Positions 42,662 to 52,208 of a stretch of 64,000 bases of DNA are shown one piece after another (the first letter of the stretch is position 1; every line of letters begins with the position of its first letter). Below the pieces are notes generated by a model that saw only the letters and a program-made list of their open reading frames with translations, had not been told where the DNA came from and made no database searches. The stretch is from positions 5,676,001 to 5,740,000 of the forward strand of contig NZ_SZNK01000001.1 in assembly GCF_005217615.1 (NCBI RefSeq). The letters are read 5' to 3'. The DNA is from Brevibacillus antibioticus (GTDB taxonomy: Bacteria; Bacillota; Bacilli; Brevibacillales; Brevibacillaceae). The translations under genes were made by a program, and so were the position numbers.

Positions 42662-43503
42662 GTCAAAACCAACTTTTTCAGAAGCTGCCGCTCGACAGTT
42701 GGATAGAAACGATTGTAGATGGACTGGAAGAGCATTTGGGCTTCTTGTTCGACTTCATATCAGCTGGAATCGGTGGAACCGTGGACTTGTTTTCGTGGAT
42801 TCTAACAGGAATCCCGTTTTGGGCCCTGATCATTTTGTTTACGCTGCTGGCGTATCGCGCTGGCAAAGTGGCAATGGCTCTTTTTACCTTCATTGGACTT
42901 CTTCTGATTCAGAATCTGGGTTATTGGGAGCACTCGATGGAAACACTTGCGCTGGTATTGACGGCAGGGTTGATCTCGGTGATTATCGGGATTCCCGTCG
43001 GTATCTGGTGCGCGAAGAATGATTCCGTGCAGAAGGTCGTCACACCGCTGCTTGATTTCATGCAGACGATGCCGGCGTTTGTGTACTTGATTCCTGCCAT
43101 CTTTTTCTTCGGGCTCGGTAAAGTACCGGGGGTTATCGCTTCTGTCATTTTTGCGATGCCACCGACGATCCGTCTGACCAACCTCGGAATTCGTCAAGTT
43201 CCTGCCGATCTGATCGAAGCTTCTGAGGCATTCGGTTCAACCTATTGGCAAAAGCTGACGAAGGTACAGCTGCCGATTGCCAAGACGACAATGATGGCCG
43301 GGATTAACCAGAGCATTATGCTCGCGCTGTCCATGGTCGTGATTGCCTCCATGATTGGGGCGAAAGGCTTGGGGGCGGACGTGTATCGTGCCGTAACACA
43401 GATCAAGATTGGTGAAGGTTTTGAGGCGGGTCTGGCCATCGTTATTTTGGCGATTCTGCTGGATCGTCTCACGCAAAGTGTGGGAAAGAGAAAAAACGCG
43501 TAG
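42658..43503 (+). CDS. opuAB: Glycine betaine ABC transporter permease
   Basis: 281 residues; ATGA overlap with opuAA. Membrane protein with about seven helices and the permease EAA-like loop (EASEAFGSTYWQKLTKVQLP). The length equals B. subtilis OpuAB. It forms the channel for the betaine imported by OpuAC/OpuAA. Confidence 0.95.
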   Translation: MSQNQLFQKLPLDSWIETIVDGLEEHLGFLFDFISAGIGGTVDLFSWILTGIPFWALIILFTLLAYRAGKVAMALFTFIGLLLIQNLGYWEHSMETLALVLTAGLISVIIGIPVGIWCAKNDSVQKVVTPLLDFMQTMPAFVYLIPAIFFFGLGKVPGVIASVIFAMPPTIRLTNLGIRQVPADLIEASEAFGSTYWQKLTKVQLPIAKTTMMAGINQSIMLALSMVVIASMIGAKGLGADVYRAVTQIKIGEGFEAGLAIVILAILLDRLTQSVGKRKNA

Positions 43504-43514
43504 GAGGGGTTTTC

Positions 43515-44447
43515 ATGAAAATGAAAAAAGGCATCTTGAAAGGGATGGCAGTCGCACTCGGACTCAGTATGGTAATGGCAGGATGTTCAAACGCGGGAAC
43601 ACCGCAGGGAAATCAGCCTGCCGAGGGCAATACGGGTACGTCTGCACCGAATAGCGTTGGAGCTCAAGTGGATCATAAAATTATCGGAATCGATCCTGGC
43701 GCTGGTCTGATGAAAGCGACCGAAAAAGCCATGAAAGACTACGATCTGAAAGATTGGGAATTGGTGGAGGGCTCCAGTGCGGCGATGACGGCAGCTCTGA
43801 CACAAGCCTACAAAGACAAAAAACCGATTATCGTGACTGGCTGGACGCCTCACTGGATGTTCTCCAAGTTTGAGATGAAATACCTCGACGACCCGAAAGG
43901 CGTCTTCGGGAAGGATGAACAGATTCATACCATCGTGCGTAAAGGACTGAAGGACGAGCACCCAAGTGCGTATGCGTTCCTCGACAAGTTTTCGTGGACA
44001 CCTGCGGACATGGAAAAAGTGATGCTCGATATCGAGAGCGGCAAAAAGCCGGAAGAGGCAGCAGCCGAATGGGTAAAAAACAATGAGGCTACCGTCAACA
44101 AGTGGGTAGAAGGCATTCAGCCAGCAGAAGGCAAGAAATTGACGCTTGCCTACGTCGCGTGGGATTCTGAGATCGCCAGCACGAATGTGGTGAAGACGGT
44201 TCTGGAGCAAAAGCTGAAATACAAGGTGGAGCTTAGCCAAGTAGAAGCTGGCCCAATGTGGGTCGGTGTATCCAACGGCGATGTGGATGGAATGGTAGCA
44301 GCATGGCTGCCAACGACGCACGCAGACTACATGGAAAAGCTGGGGAAAGACGTAGAGGATCTCGGTCCAAACCTGCAAGGAACCAAGCTGGGATTGGCTG
44401 TTCCAACCTATATGGAGATCAACTCCATTGAAGATTTGAAGAAGTAA
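43515..44447 (+). CDS. opuAC: Glycine betaine-binding lipoprotein
   Basis: 310 residues. Signal peptide with lipobox MAGC at residues 20-23. The type-II binding fold contains the tryptophans of the betaine cage (VTGWTPHWMF, AAWLPTTHADY). ATG 43515 follows TAGGAGGGG. Closes the operon; a strong terminator follows. Confidence 0.95.
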   Translation: MKMKKGILKGMAVALGLSMVMAGCSNAGTPQGNQPAEGNTGTSAPNSVGAQVDHKIIGIDPGAGLMKATEKAMKDYDLKDWELVEGSSAAMTAALTQAYKDKKPIIVTGWTPHWMFSKFEMKYLDDPKGVFGKDEQIHTIVRKGLKDEHPSAYAFLDKFSWTPADMEKVMLDIESGKKPEEAAAEWVKNNEATVNKWVEGIQPAEGKKLTLAYVAWDSEIASTNVVKTVLEQKLKYKVELSQVEAGPMWVGVSNGDVDGMVAAWLPTTHADYMEKLGKDVEDLGPNLQGTKLGLAVPTYMEINSIEDLKK

Positions 44448-44462
44448 CAGATTCAATACAGA

Positions 44463-44494
44463 AGGCACCGCTCTCGATGGGGCGGTGCCTTTTT
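44463..44494 (+). terminator. Terminator after opuAC
   Basis: AGGCACCGC (44463-44471) and GCGGTGCCT (44482-44490) then TTTTT. Confidence 0.9.
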
Positions 44495-44501
44495 CGTTGT
44501 G

Positions 44502-45923
44502 TTACGGTATTGGGTTGCTTTCCATGACAGCGGGCCAAGCGTGCTGTTTGTCCAGCGTCGCAGGCTCTGGTGCGAATACACGCAAAACGAGATTGAACGC
44601 GCCTTCTGGGAGCGGGAGCCAGTTGCCCTCCTTACCTTTGGGCGGTTGCTGTTGCAAAGACAGATCGAGGGAGCCATCCGGATTGTACGCAAGCGTTCCT
44701 GTATTGCTGCGAACTGATGCGCGATCAGCCGCTGTTTTGGCTAAAAACAACTGGTTGTCATAGACGTTGATCGACCAGAAAGCAGACGTCTGGGGAAGCT
44801 GTTCCTTTGTAAAATGCAGCCTATAGCTTTTGACTCCTGTAAGTGGTTTTCCTGATCCATCTGTCAATGCACGATAATAGGCTTCCTCGCTATGTACATT
44901 GGCCCCAATACCGGAATAGGCGATAAAGGAACGGGCGAGAAACTGGTTTCCATATGCGCCGATGGGGGAAAAGGAGCCCCATCCATTACGGAAGGTGGCG
45001 TAGCCGAGAAAGCCGTTTTGCACGATGGATGGGGCATCCTGTAAGGCACGCTGTAGACCCGCAAGTTTAGCTGGACCGAGCGCGGAAGGTTCAAAGCCTT
45101 TTTGGACATCGATCCCGGCTTGAGCGAATTGTTCGAGCAAGACGCGATCACATTCGGGCGGAGGATTGCTCTGGATCCACTTCGTCATGACTTGGAAAAA
45201 GGATAGGGATGACAACACATCAGGGGGAAGCGTTTCGGGAGCATGTGCCGTTTGCAATTTTGGGTGGACAGGGGCAATCGCGATTTGTTTTTCAAACGAG
45301 ATAGCCTGTGGTAAATCAGCTTCACCCTTTACCTCGACACGGCAAATGAGCCAGACGGTATTCGTAGGGGCGTAGATCACAGGGATATGGGCAGGGGTAG
45401 GCCCTTTCCATTGGGGGCTTGCAATGATATATGGCCCAGCCTGCTGTTTGGTGGAACGATTGGAGATATTGCGAAACGTATTCGTGTAGGCATCCAGCAT
45501 TTGCACGGTATAGTAGCGGTTTTGCGGATTGGCGGGGACAGACAAGCGGACGGGCGTCTCTGACAAATCCAGCCATGCGCTCATATACAATGTATCGGAG
45601 TTCGGCGTCACAATATCCCGATAAGCTGGGGAAGCGAGTGTGTCCGCATAGTAAAACTGGTTGATTGGCGCCCGATTTTTGACCATGGCTTCCATCGTTT
45701 TGGCGGACATCACTAATGGATAGCCGTAGATGTATGCTTGAATGCCGAGCGAATAGGCAAGCCGCTCCTGCGATTGAAGAAACGACTTCGATTGGAGGAG
45801 AGGTGACTGTTGAACAGATGGAGCATTTGTTGTTTCTTTTGCAAAGGACAGGCCGGACAGGTGAAGCGTCATGCAGAGCATAGAAACAATCAGTGTCAGG
45901 CGCTTTTTCAATAATGGAAGCAT
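44502..45923 (-). CDS. Secreted DUF1254/DUF1214 protein
   Basis: 473 residues from ATG 45923, 6 bases after GAGGAGG; an ATG at 45938 overlaps that site. A Sec signal peptide (about 1-28, ending near LSFAKE) precedes DUF1254 (IYGYPLVMSAKTME, VTPNSDTLYMSAWLDL) and DUF1214 (LHFTKEQLPQTSAFWSINVYD). Such proteins are widespread but uncharacterised. The leader forms a hairpin that covers the ribosome site. Confidence 0.88.
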   Translation of the reverse strand: MLPLLKKRLTLIVSMLCMTLHLSGLSFAKETTNAPSVQQSPLLQSKSFLQSQERLAYSLGIQAYIYGYPLVMSAKTMEAMVKNRAPINQFYYADTLASPAYRDIVTPNSDTLYMSAWLDLSETPVRLSVPANPQNRYYTVQMLDAYTNTFRNISNRSTKQQAGPYIIASPQWKGPTPAHIPVIYAPTNTVWLICRVEVKGEADLPQAISFEKQIAIAPVHPKLQTAHAPETLPPDVLSSLSFFQVMTKWIQSNPPPECDRVLLEQFAQAGIDVQKGFEPSALGPAKLAGLQRALQDAPSIVQNGFLGYATFRNGWGSFSPIGAYGNQFLARSFIAYSGIGANVHSEEAYYRALTDGSGKPLTGVKSYRLHFTKEQLPQTSAFWSINVYDNQLFLAKTAADRASVRSNTGTLAYNPDGSLDLSLQQQPPKGKEGNWLPLPEGAFNLVLRVFAPEPATLDKQHAWPAVMESNPIP

Positions 45924-45989
45924 AAAGCCCCTCCTCATTACCAGAAATGGGGTTCGTACTGGTAGTTTTCTTCATAGGAAAGGGGCTTT
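45924..45989 (-). promoter_or_regulatory. Hairpin sequestering the ribosome site of the DUF1254 gene
   Basis: AAAGCCCCT (minus, 45981-45989) pairs with AGGGGCTTT (minus, 45924-45932), which includes part of the GGAGGGG ribosome site. A second stem TACCAG/CTGGTA (45959-45964 with 45939-45944) sits inside. It could act as a translational switch, or as a leader terminator remnant. Confidence 0.45.
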
Positions 45990-46017
45990 ATGCAAGTTGG
46001 ACTGGAATATTTTATTC

Positions 46018-47511
46018 TCAATGCGGCTCCATAGAAATTTCAGGTGCCCGCCACTCTGGGCAGGTCGCATATAGTTTCGACGCTCCCTGAAGCAATTCCC
46101 TATCACGCCAGCGCTTGCCCACACACTGTATGCCAATGGGGAGCCCTTGCTCATCAAAACCAATCGGCAATGTCACGACAGGACTTCCGGTGACATTAAA
46201 CAGACTCGTATAAAAAGTCGTAGCGGCCCAGTAGTTTTGCGGGTTCTCGTCTACGTACAGCGGTTTGGTGTAAAGCGGCTTGTAGCCCCACATTTTCGAT
46301 TTTTCCAAATGTGGAAAAGCTGTCGTGCAGCTAACCGGACACAAAAACAAGTCACAGTCTGCCATAAATTGCTCGAAGCTGCGAATGAGCTGCTCCCGGA
46401 TAGTTAAGACACGCATGTAGTTTTTGAACGTCAGCGGGATGAGCATGGTAGCCGAGGGAATTTGGCGATAAATCGGCATGGTCAGGAGATGTGCCAATCC
46501 TCTCATCAGGGGAGGCGTCGTAGAGTTTAACTCCGCGTCGATGATTTTTCCCCATGTTTCCCAAGTTTTGCGTACATCCAAAGGTGGTGCCGTCACTTGT
46601 TCTACGCGCATGCCTTGTTGCTCTAGCTCTTTGACAAAGCGACGCAACTGATTGCGAATGGCTCTACTCGTCGGGTAGCCGGGCAACTCCTCCATCCAGC
46701 GAATGTGCAGGGGCTGATCATGAAGAGGAGGGGGCAATACTTGTGGGCCATGAGGCAAGCCAGCGTTACCGTTATCACCACTAATGATGGAAAACGCCAC
46801 TTCCAAGTCTTCAATTGAACGGGCAACAGGCCCATAGCAGGCCAGGTGGCGAGACGAGGTATAATCAGACATTCCTTCAAAGCCGGGCATGTGCCCTCTT
46901 GCTGGAACGGCTCCTTCTGTCGGCTTCAAGCTAAGTACGCCACAGAAATGAGCCGGAACACGCAACGAACCGCCAATGTCACTGCCAATATCCAAATAGG
47001 AAAGCCCGGCAGCAACTGCGGCTGCCGATCCTCCGCTGCTTCCGCCTGTTGTTCTCTCCAGATTCCATGGATTATTCGTTCGACCGTAAATATCATTGTC
47101 TGTTTGCATGTCCATCAGAAGAGGAGGGACATTCGTTTTACCCAGTATGATGGCTCCTGCCTGCTTCAGTCTGCTAACAATTGCCGCGTCGTGTTGCGGA
47201 ATGTAGCCTTTGAGAGGTGTGAAACCAGTAGTAGTGGTGAGTCCTGCTGTAGCAAAAGAGTCTTTGATTGTGATGGGTACCCCGTGAAGAGGCCCGCGAT
47301 AGATGCCTTCCCCTATTTCTTTGTCTGCTTGTTTGGCTGCTTCGATCGCAGATTTTTCGTCAGAAGCGACGATGGCGTTCACTTTGCCATTGAGGAAGTT
47401 GATTCGTTTAAAGGTATGCCGAGTAGCTTCCTCGGCGCTTATTTTCCGCTCGCGAATCCAAGTGCCCATCTTTGTTGCTGTCAAATCGGTCAGTTCTTTC
47501 ATGCGATTCAC
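46018..47511 (-). CDS. Amidase signature-family enzyme
   Basis: 497 residues. The Ser-cisSer-Lys triad is visible: Lys in ITIKDSFAT, the glycine/serine-rich GGSSGGSAAAVAAG with the cis-Ser, and Ser in GSDIGGSLRVPAHFCG. GatA-like fold but no gatB or gatC nearby, so a stand-alone amide hydrolase. Substrate unknown. Cytoplasmic. ATG 47511 follows AAAAGGAGTG. Confidence 0.9.
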   Translation of the reverse strand: MNRMKELTDLTATKMGTWIRERKISAEEATRHTFKRINFLNGKVNAIVASDEKSAIEAAKQADKEIGEGIYRGPLHGVPITIKDSFATAGLTTTTGFTPLKGYIPQHDAAIVSRLKQAGAIILGKTNVPPLLMDMQTDNDIYGRTNNPWNLERTTGGSSGGSAAAVAAGLSYLDIGSDIGGSLRVPAHFCGVLSLKPTEGAVPARGHMPGFEGMSDYTSSRHLACYGPVARSIEDLEVAFSIISGDNGNAGLPHGPQVLPPPLHDQPLHIRWMEELPGYPTSRAIRNQLRRFVKELEQQGMRVEQVTAPPLDVRKTWETWGKIIDAELNSTTPPLMRGLAHLLTMPIYRQIPSATMLIPLTFKNYMRVLTIREQLIRSFEQFMADCDLFLCPVSCTTAFPHLEKSKMWGYKPLYTKPLYVDENPQNYWAATTFYTSLFNVTGSPVVTLPIGFDEQGLPIGIQCVGKRWRDRELLQGASKLYATCPEWRAPEISMEPH

Positions 47512-47581
47512 TCCTTTTCACACGTCCAGCGTACGATAGGAGAACGAGGAAAACTTGATCGAAAATGCGAATCGTTACCGA

Positions 47582-48433
47582 CTATTCTCTGGCTAGAACG
47601 GGTATATAAATGAAGCAAAGCGAATCAGGATGGTCAATTCCGAGAAAGCGGTGATCGTAGTATTCAAAATCGTATCGGGCAGAAAACTGGTCGGATGCGT
47701 GTGTCATCCAGCTTCCGTAAATGTATTGATACGTCAGCTTGATATTTTGCACTGGTCCTTTGTGAGGGAACACAAGATAACTAGATGCAGGCAGTGTGAG
47801 TGATTCCAGCCCATCTGTGCCATCATGCTCCGGAGCTTGCATGCTAGCAAAATAAGAAAAGCTCAGCTCCAGCCCAAAAGCATCGGGGTAGCGTAAGACA
47901 CCATAACGCTTTTGACTTTGCTGCACGCCAATTTTCTGCCCTAACTCGTTCCAGCAATGGAAAAAATTGTGTAACGAACAAGTAACCTGGGAGTAGCCTG
48001 CGAGATGAAGTGCTTCGTGGGCAGGGACATAGATAGGCTCAATGGACTGCCGCTGAATATTTTCCAAGTACGGTAACTCCATTCGCTCCAACATCATGTA
48101 TCGCGGCATTTTTCCAGAGCGGCGAAGTGCAGAAGGAGGCAGACCAAAGCGTTTGGTAAAGGCGCGAGTAAAGGCTTCGTGGGAATCAAAGCCATATGTA
48201 AAGGCGACTTCTGTCACACTCTTTTGTTCGAGCGACAGCGCTTTGGCAGCCTCGGTCAAGCGTCTCTTCGAAATGTACTGGCCGACAGTTTCTCCTGTCA
48301 CGTGGAAAAACAAACGTTGAAAATGGTACTTGGAATATCCGGCGGCTGATGCCACTTCGTCGAGTGTGACTTTTTCCGTTAACTGCTTTTCGATAAAAGA
48401 AAGGGCGTATGTTATTTGTTCTATATAGTTCAT
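47582..48433 (-). CDS. AraC-family regulator with GyrI-like effector domain
   Basis: 283 residues from ATG 48433, after CAGGTGACG; the longer upstream frame has no site. Two helix-turn-helix motifs in the first 100 residues (VTLDEVASAAGYSKYHFQRL, VTEVAFTYGFDSHEAFTRAF) bind DNA. The C-terminal 160 residues are a GyrI/SOUL-like ligand domain as in Rob or BltR-type regulators. Target unknown; divergent from the DedA gene. Confidence 0.9.
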   Translation of the reverse strand: MNYIEQITYALSFIEKQLTEKVTLDEVASAAGYSKYHFQRLFFHVTGETVGQYISKRRLTEAAKALSLEQKSVTEVAFTYGFDSHEAFTRAFTKRFGLPPSALRRSGKMPRYMMLERMELPYLENIQRQSIEPIYVPAHEALHLAGYSQVTCSLHNFFHCWNELGQKIGVQQSQKRYGVLRYPDAFGLELSFSYFASMQAPEHDGTDGLESLTLPASSYLVFPHKGPVQNIKLTYQYIYGSWMTHASDQFSARYDFEYYDHRFLGIDHPDSLCFIYIPVLARE

Positions 48434-48569
48434 GGCGTCACCTGAAAAAGGAAATAAGATCTTTTTTAGGATACCATATGCCCTGACCTGGTTTTTTGTA
48501 AAAAAAGCCAGCATGTCAAAGAATAGGGAGAGAATACAATAAAATAGGATAACGTTATTGGAGGTAGCC

Positions 48570-49169
48570 GTGGAGCAACATCTCGATCTTTTTTTGATGA
48601 AATATGGATATGTCGGCATCTTTTTTTCGCTCACACTCGGTGTTGTAGGGCTCCCCATACCCGATGAGGTACTAATGACGTATGCTGGCTACGCGGTTTC
48701 TCGCGGTGTTTTGCATATGCCATTAACGGTGCTGAGTGCCTTTTTGGGAGCGGCAGTAGGGATTTCGGTTAGCTATGCCATCGCGTGGAAGTGGGGGCTA
48801 CCGTTGCTTATGAAGGTTGGACCGTACTTGCATATTACGCCGAAAAAAATAGAGTCAACCCAAAAGCTGTTTGCCAAGTACGGTCCATACCTGCTGCTCA
48901 TCGGCTATTTTTTGCCTGGCGTCCGTCATATTACCGCCTATTTGGCAGGAGTTTCTGCGATGGGGTTTCGACGGTTTGCTATTTTTGCTTACGCCGGCGC
49001 ATTTCTTTGGAGTGTCACTTTTTTACTGTTGGGACGGGCGCTTGAGAAAGAGTGGCTCAAGGTCGTCGTTTATATACGTCATTACGGCATCACATTTTTG
49101 CTAATCGGTTCGGCGATTGGAATAATGGTTTATATTTGGATGTGGTACAGGCACGACACTAGAGCCTAG
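48570..49169 (+). CDS. DedA-family membrane protein
   Basis: 199 residues from GTG 48570, 5 bases after TTGGAGGT. Four to five membrane helices with the DedA signatures GLPIPDEVLMTYAGY and YFLPGVRHITAYLAGVS. DedA proteins include lipid flippases needed for envelope homeostasis; the exact substrate here is unknown. Confidence 0.92.
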   Translation: MEQHLDLFLMKYGYVGIFFSLTLGVVGLPIPDEVLMTYAGYAVSRGVLHMPLTVLSAFLGAAVGISVSYAIAWKWGLPLLMKVGPYLHITPKKIESTQKLFAKYGPYLLLIGYFLPGVRHITAYLAGVSAMGFRRFAIFAYAGAFLWSVTFLLLGRALEKEWLKVVVYIRHYGITFLLIGSAIGIMVYIWMWYRHDTRA

Positions 49170-49178
49170 GAACAAGCA

Positions 49179-50720
49179 TTAGTTCCTGCTGATTGCCATG
49201 CTATCTTTAACCAAGCGGACAAATTCGAGCTGTTCCTCTCCGGTAGCTGTGGCTTCCGCCAGTTTGAGTACATCGGGAAGGGAGCTTCTTTCGGCATAAG
49301 GACCCTCCCGCAATATTTCCCCGTATTCTGCTACAGCAGCAAGGAACGTCACATCAGGAGACAAGGCATTTTGCACCTTCACGGGCTCGGAGATTTCCTC
49401 TACTTTTTGGGAAGAGGCATTATGATAGCGCACGCGAACCGTCCCGAGGTCTGTATGGACAGGGGTTGAGAGCTTCACTTCATAAAGAGCGGTCACACTA
49501 TGGCCAGCGCCGACTTCACCCGCATCTGTCTTGTCGTTGCGAAAATCCTTGTCGCGGACATCGCGGTTCTCATAACCGATTAAGCGATACGAGTCTACCT
49601 TCTTAGGGTCGAATTCTACCTGAATTTTCACGTCACGAGCGATCGTTTGGAGGGTGCCCGTTAATGATTCCATAAAAATGCGGCGAGCCTCGGAAAACGT
49701 ATCGATGTAGGCGTAGCTGCCTTCCCCTTTATTCGCTAATTGCTCCATCAGGACATCATTGTAATTCCCCATGCCAAAGCCAAAGGTGCTCAAGTAAATG
49801 TCTTTTCGTGCATAGTCCTCGATCGAACGCAAAATGCCCTCCGCCCCTGTTTCTCCTACATTGGCCACACCGTCGGAGCATAAAATCACCCTGTTAATGG
49901 CACCAGGCTTGAAGGCGCGGGCCGCCATTTCATAACCAAGCACGAGTCCTTCTTCCGCATTGGTGGAGCCTTCGGGTTGCAGTTGATCGATGGCTGATAA
50001 AATCGCATGTTTGTCCTCGGCAGAGGTTGGGGGCAAAAGAACGCGTCCCTCTGATCCATAGACGACGAGCCCTACTGAATCTGTAGGTTGGAGTTGATCG
50101 ACAAGAACATGTAAGCTTTTTTTCACCAGCTCTAATCGGTTTTCCTGATTCATCGAGCCAGATACATCAATGACAAAGACGAGAGTAGCGGGCTTTCGCT
50201 CTTCTGCGCGTAATTCCTTTCCTTTGATCCCGATTCGCACTACTTGAAGATTTTTTTGAAAGGGTGAGGGGCCACTATCGGCCTGAATCGCAAATGTCTG
50301 ATTGGTAGGCGCGGGATACGAGGTGGGGAAGAAGTTGATGAATTCCTCCACCCGAACGGCTTCTGCTAGCGGGAGATTCCCGTCTTTTATAAAATTGCGC
50401 ATCATGGTGTAAGAGGCGCTGTCCACATCAGCGGCAAAAGTAGACAGGCGGTCCTTCGCCGTAGGGACAAATTGGTTGGTGCCGTAATCTTTGAAGTACA
50501 TGTCATTGGGGAGAGGATCGCCCGATTTTTTCAGGGCGTAATCAGCTAGTTGGCTGGGAGGACTTGGACTGGAGGCTACCTGATTGTTTTGACCTTGCTC
50601 AACAGATGCTGTTGCTTTGTTTCCACTTTCGCTTCTTGATAAGAACTGCTCGCTCGAGCTGCATCCGATCAAGGATGTGACCAATAGGGTGATGCCACTG
50701 GCTTTCATAATTTTTCTCAT
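49179..50720 (-). CDS. VWA-domain lipoprotein (YfbK-like)
   Basis: 513 residues. Lipoprotein signal with LIGC at residues 17-20. Residues about 65-160 are a YfbK N-terminal domain, then a von Willebrand A domain with an intact MIDAS (VIDVSGSMN, with later Thr and Asp: SDGVANVG) and a DUF3520 C-terminus. Attached to the outer face of the membrane. ATG 50720 is preceded by GGGGGAATT. Role unknown, probably protein or metal-dependent binding. Confidence 0.9.
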   Translation of the reverse strand: MRKIMKASGITLLVTSLIGCSSSEQFLSRSESGNKATASVEQGQNNQVASSPSPPSQLADYALKKSGDPLPNDMYFKDYGTNQFVPTAKDRLSTFAADVDSASYTMMRNFIKDGNLPLAEAVRVEEFINFFPTSYPAPTNQTFAIQADSGPSPFQKNLQVVRIGIKGKELRAEERKPATLVFVIDVSGSMNQENRLELVKKSLHVLVDQLQPTDSVGLVVYGSEGRVLLPPTSAEDKHAILSAIDQLQPEGSTNAEEGLVLGYEMAARAFKPGAINRVILCSDGVANVGETGAEGILRSIEDYARKDIYLSTFGFGMGNYNDVLMEQLANKGEGSYAYIDTFSEARRIFMESLTGTLQTIARDVKIQVEFDPKKVDSYRLIGYENRDVRDKDFRNDKTDAGEVGAGHSVTALYEVKLSTPVHTDLGTVRVRYHNASSQKVEEISEPVKVQNALSPDVTFLAAVAEYGEILREGPYAERSSLPDVLKLAEATATGEEQLEFVRLVKDSMAISRN

Positions 50721-50878
50721 CTTTTGTAATTCCCCCTTTGCCTATGTGACGTGGTAAAAAAAGGAATGTTACATAAAGAGGAGAAGTAGGCTTGTCCGCA
50801 GCAAGAGCTTCACTCGCAACGACAGCCAGAATCAAGTCGTAGCTGCGGCTCCGAGTGGAGAAATGATTTATGTGTGGA

Positions 50879-51958
50879 TCAGTCGGCAATCTTCACTAAA
50901 GTGAGGAAGCTGGTCACCGTCGTCGTTCCGTCTGCGAAGCTTTGCAAAAACTGGTCTGCGATACCTCCCGTACGGAATATGTCTACGATGTCACCTGCTA
51001 CTAATCGGGTGAAAGAGGTAACCATGCCGATTGCATTCCCATCCCCTGCACTATCCGAACTGCTTGAGGTTCCGGCAGAGCCCGTAATATTGGCGCCATT
51101 CCTTCTGATAATGAAAGACACCTCACTAGCCTGTGCAGTAGTAACACGATAGCTGATGAGATAGATGCCGCTTGCAGGTACGGTCACTTGCCCGCCAGCG
51201 AGCAAAAAGCCAAGTGAATTGTCTGCATTCACCACATTAAGCGGGACGATCGTATTGGGCGAAATATCGATAGCGGAGGATAGCCAGAAGTTACCGAAAA
51301 CACTGGAAATAGTACCTGTAGCACCCGTTACACCGGTGGCTCCTGTAGCACCAATAGTGCCCGTAGCGCCATCAGCGCCCGTAGCACCAGTAACGCCCGT
51401 GGCGCCTGTAGCACCCGTAGCACCAGTAACGCCCGTGGCGCCTGTAGCACCCGTAGCACCAGTAACGCCTGTAGCACCCGTAGCACCAGTAACGCCCGTG
51501 GCACCTGTAACGCCCGTAGCACCAGTAACGCCCGTGGCGCCTGTAACGCCCGTGGCGCCTGTAACGCCCGTAGCCCCTGTTGCTCCTGTTCCACCTGCTC
51601 CGGTGGCTCCTGGTAGACCAGTTACTCCAGTGGCTCCCGTTGGTCCTGTAAGACTAGCAATAAACGGTGCTGTTAATACAGAATTCAGCTTGTTGTTCAG
51701 CAGAATTTCTTTCTTTGTTATCTCTCTGAGCGTATTTACTACACTAGAATTCACGTTCAGCAAATCACTTATGGTTGCAGGGGGACCTGTTAATCCCGGA
51801 AGCGTACCAAGGACATATTGAAGCTTTTCCGCCTCAGCGTTAATGATATGACTTAAACCAAGCTCTTCCAATGCGATGGATGCGAGTAGCAAGTTTGCGA
51901 CTTGGCTTTGTGTGATAGTAATGAGCGGCGTAATGTTGGGGATATTTACTTGTGACAA
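50879..51958 (-). CDS. Collagen-like spore surface protein (BclA/BclB type)
   Basis: 359 residues from TTG 51958, 9 bases after AAGGAGG; the open frame continues upstream without a site. N-terminal domain of about 105 residues (ITITQSQVANLLLASIALEE, LSHIINAEAEKLQYVLG) is typical of collagen-like proteins in Brevibacillus and Paenibacillus spores. Then about 34 Gly-X-Thr/Val triplets (GATGVTGATG type) and a C-terminal TNF-like beta domain of 130 residues (VPASGIYLISYRVTTAQASE). It should form trimeric surface filaments. Confidence 0.85.
   Translation of the reverse strand: MSQVNIPNITPLITITQSQVANLLLASIALEELGLSHIINAEAEKLQYVLGTLPGLTGPPATISDLLNVNSSVVNTLREITKKEILLNNKLNSVLTAPFIASLTGPTGATGVTGLPGATGAGGTGATGATGVTGATGVTGATGVTGATGVTGATGVTGATGATGVTGATGATGATGVTGATGATGATGVTGATGADGATGTIGATGATGVTGATGTISSVFGNFWLSSAIDISPNTIVPLNVVNADNSLGFLLAGGQVTVPASGIYLISYRVTTAQASEVSFIIRRNGANITGSAGTSSSSDSAGDGNAIGMVTSFTRLVAGDIVDIFRTGGIADQFLQSFADGTTTVTSFLTLVKIAD
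51310..51620. repeat. Collagen-type tandem repeat
   Basis: Degenerate 9- and 18-base units (plus strand GTAACGCCCGTGGCGCCT and close variants) encode the Gly-Xaa-Thr triplets on the minus strand. Copy number is likely to vary between strains. Confidence 0.9.
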
Positions 51959-52208
51959 ATGAAACGTCCTCCTTCTTTCTCCATGTCTTTTCATCCTATT
52001 CCGACACTGTGCATGAGGGGATTGGTCGGTGTCATTGTTTTTAATCAGGTACGGTTTACCATGTGATGCCTTTCTTTCTTGCTCCTTAATCAATCTTCTT
52101 GTAATATTAGGAAATATTTGTGGTGTGACGGTCGCTCTAGTCAATGGAAATCAATTACGAAAAGAGGTAGATTGCCGCAAAAATCAATCAAACAAGTGAG
52201 GGTATGAA

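Noticed and set aside
43587..44468. 293-residue minus-strand frame
   Set aside because: Antisense shadow of opuAC with no start signal.
51310..51620. Short regular repeats resembling a CRISPR array
   Set aside because: Units are contiguous, coding and in triplet register, with no unique spacers.
51165..51821. Long plus-strand reading frame made of Pro-Val-Ala-Pro repeats
   Set aside because: It is the antisense of the collagen repeat; the minus-strand frame has a proper domain structure and ribosome site.
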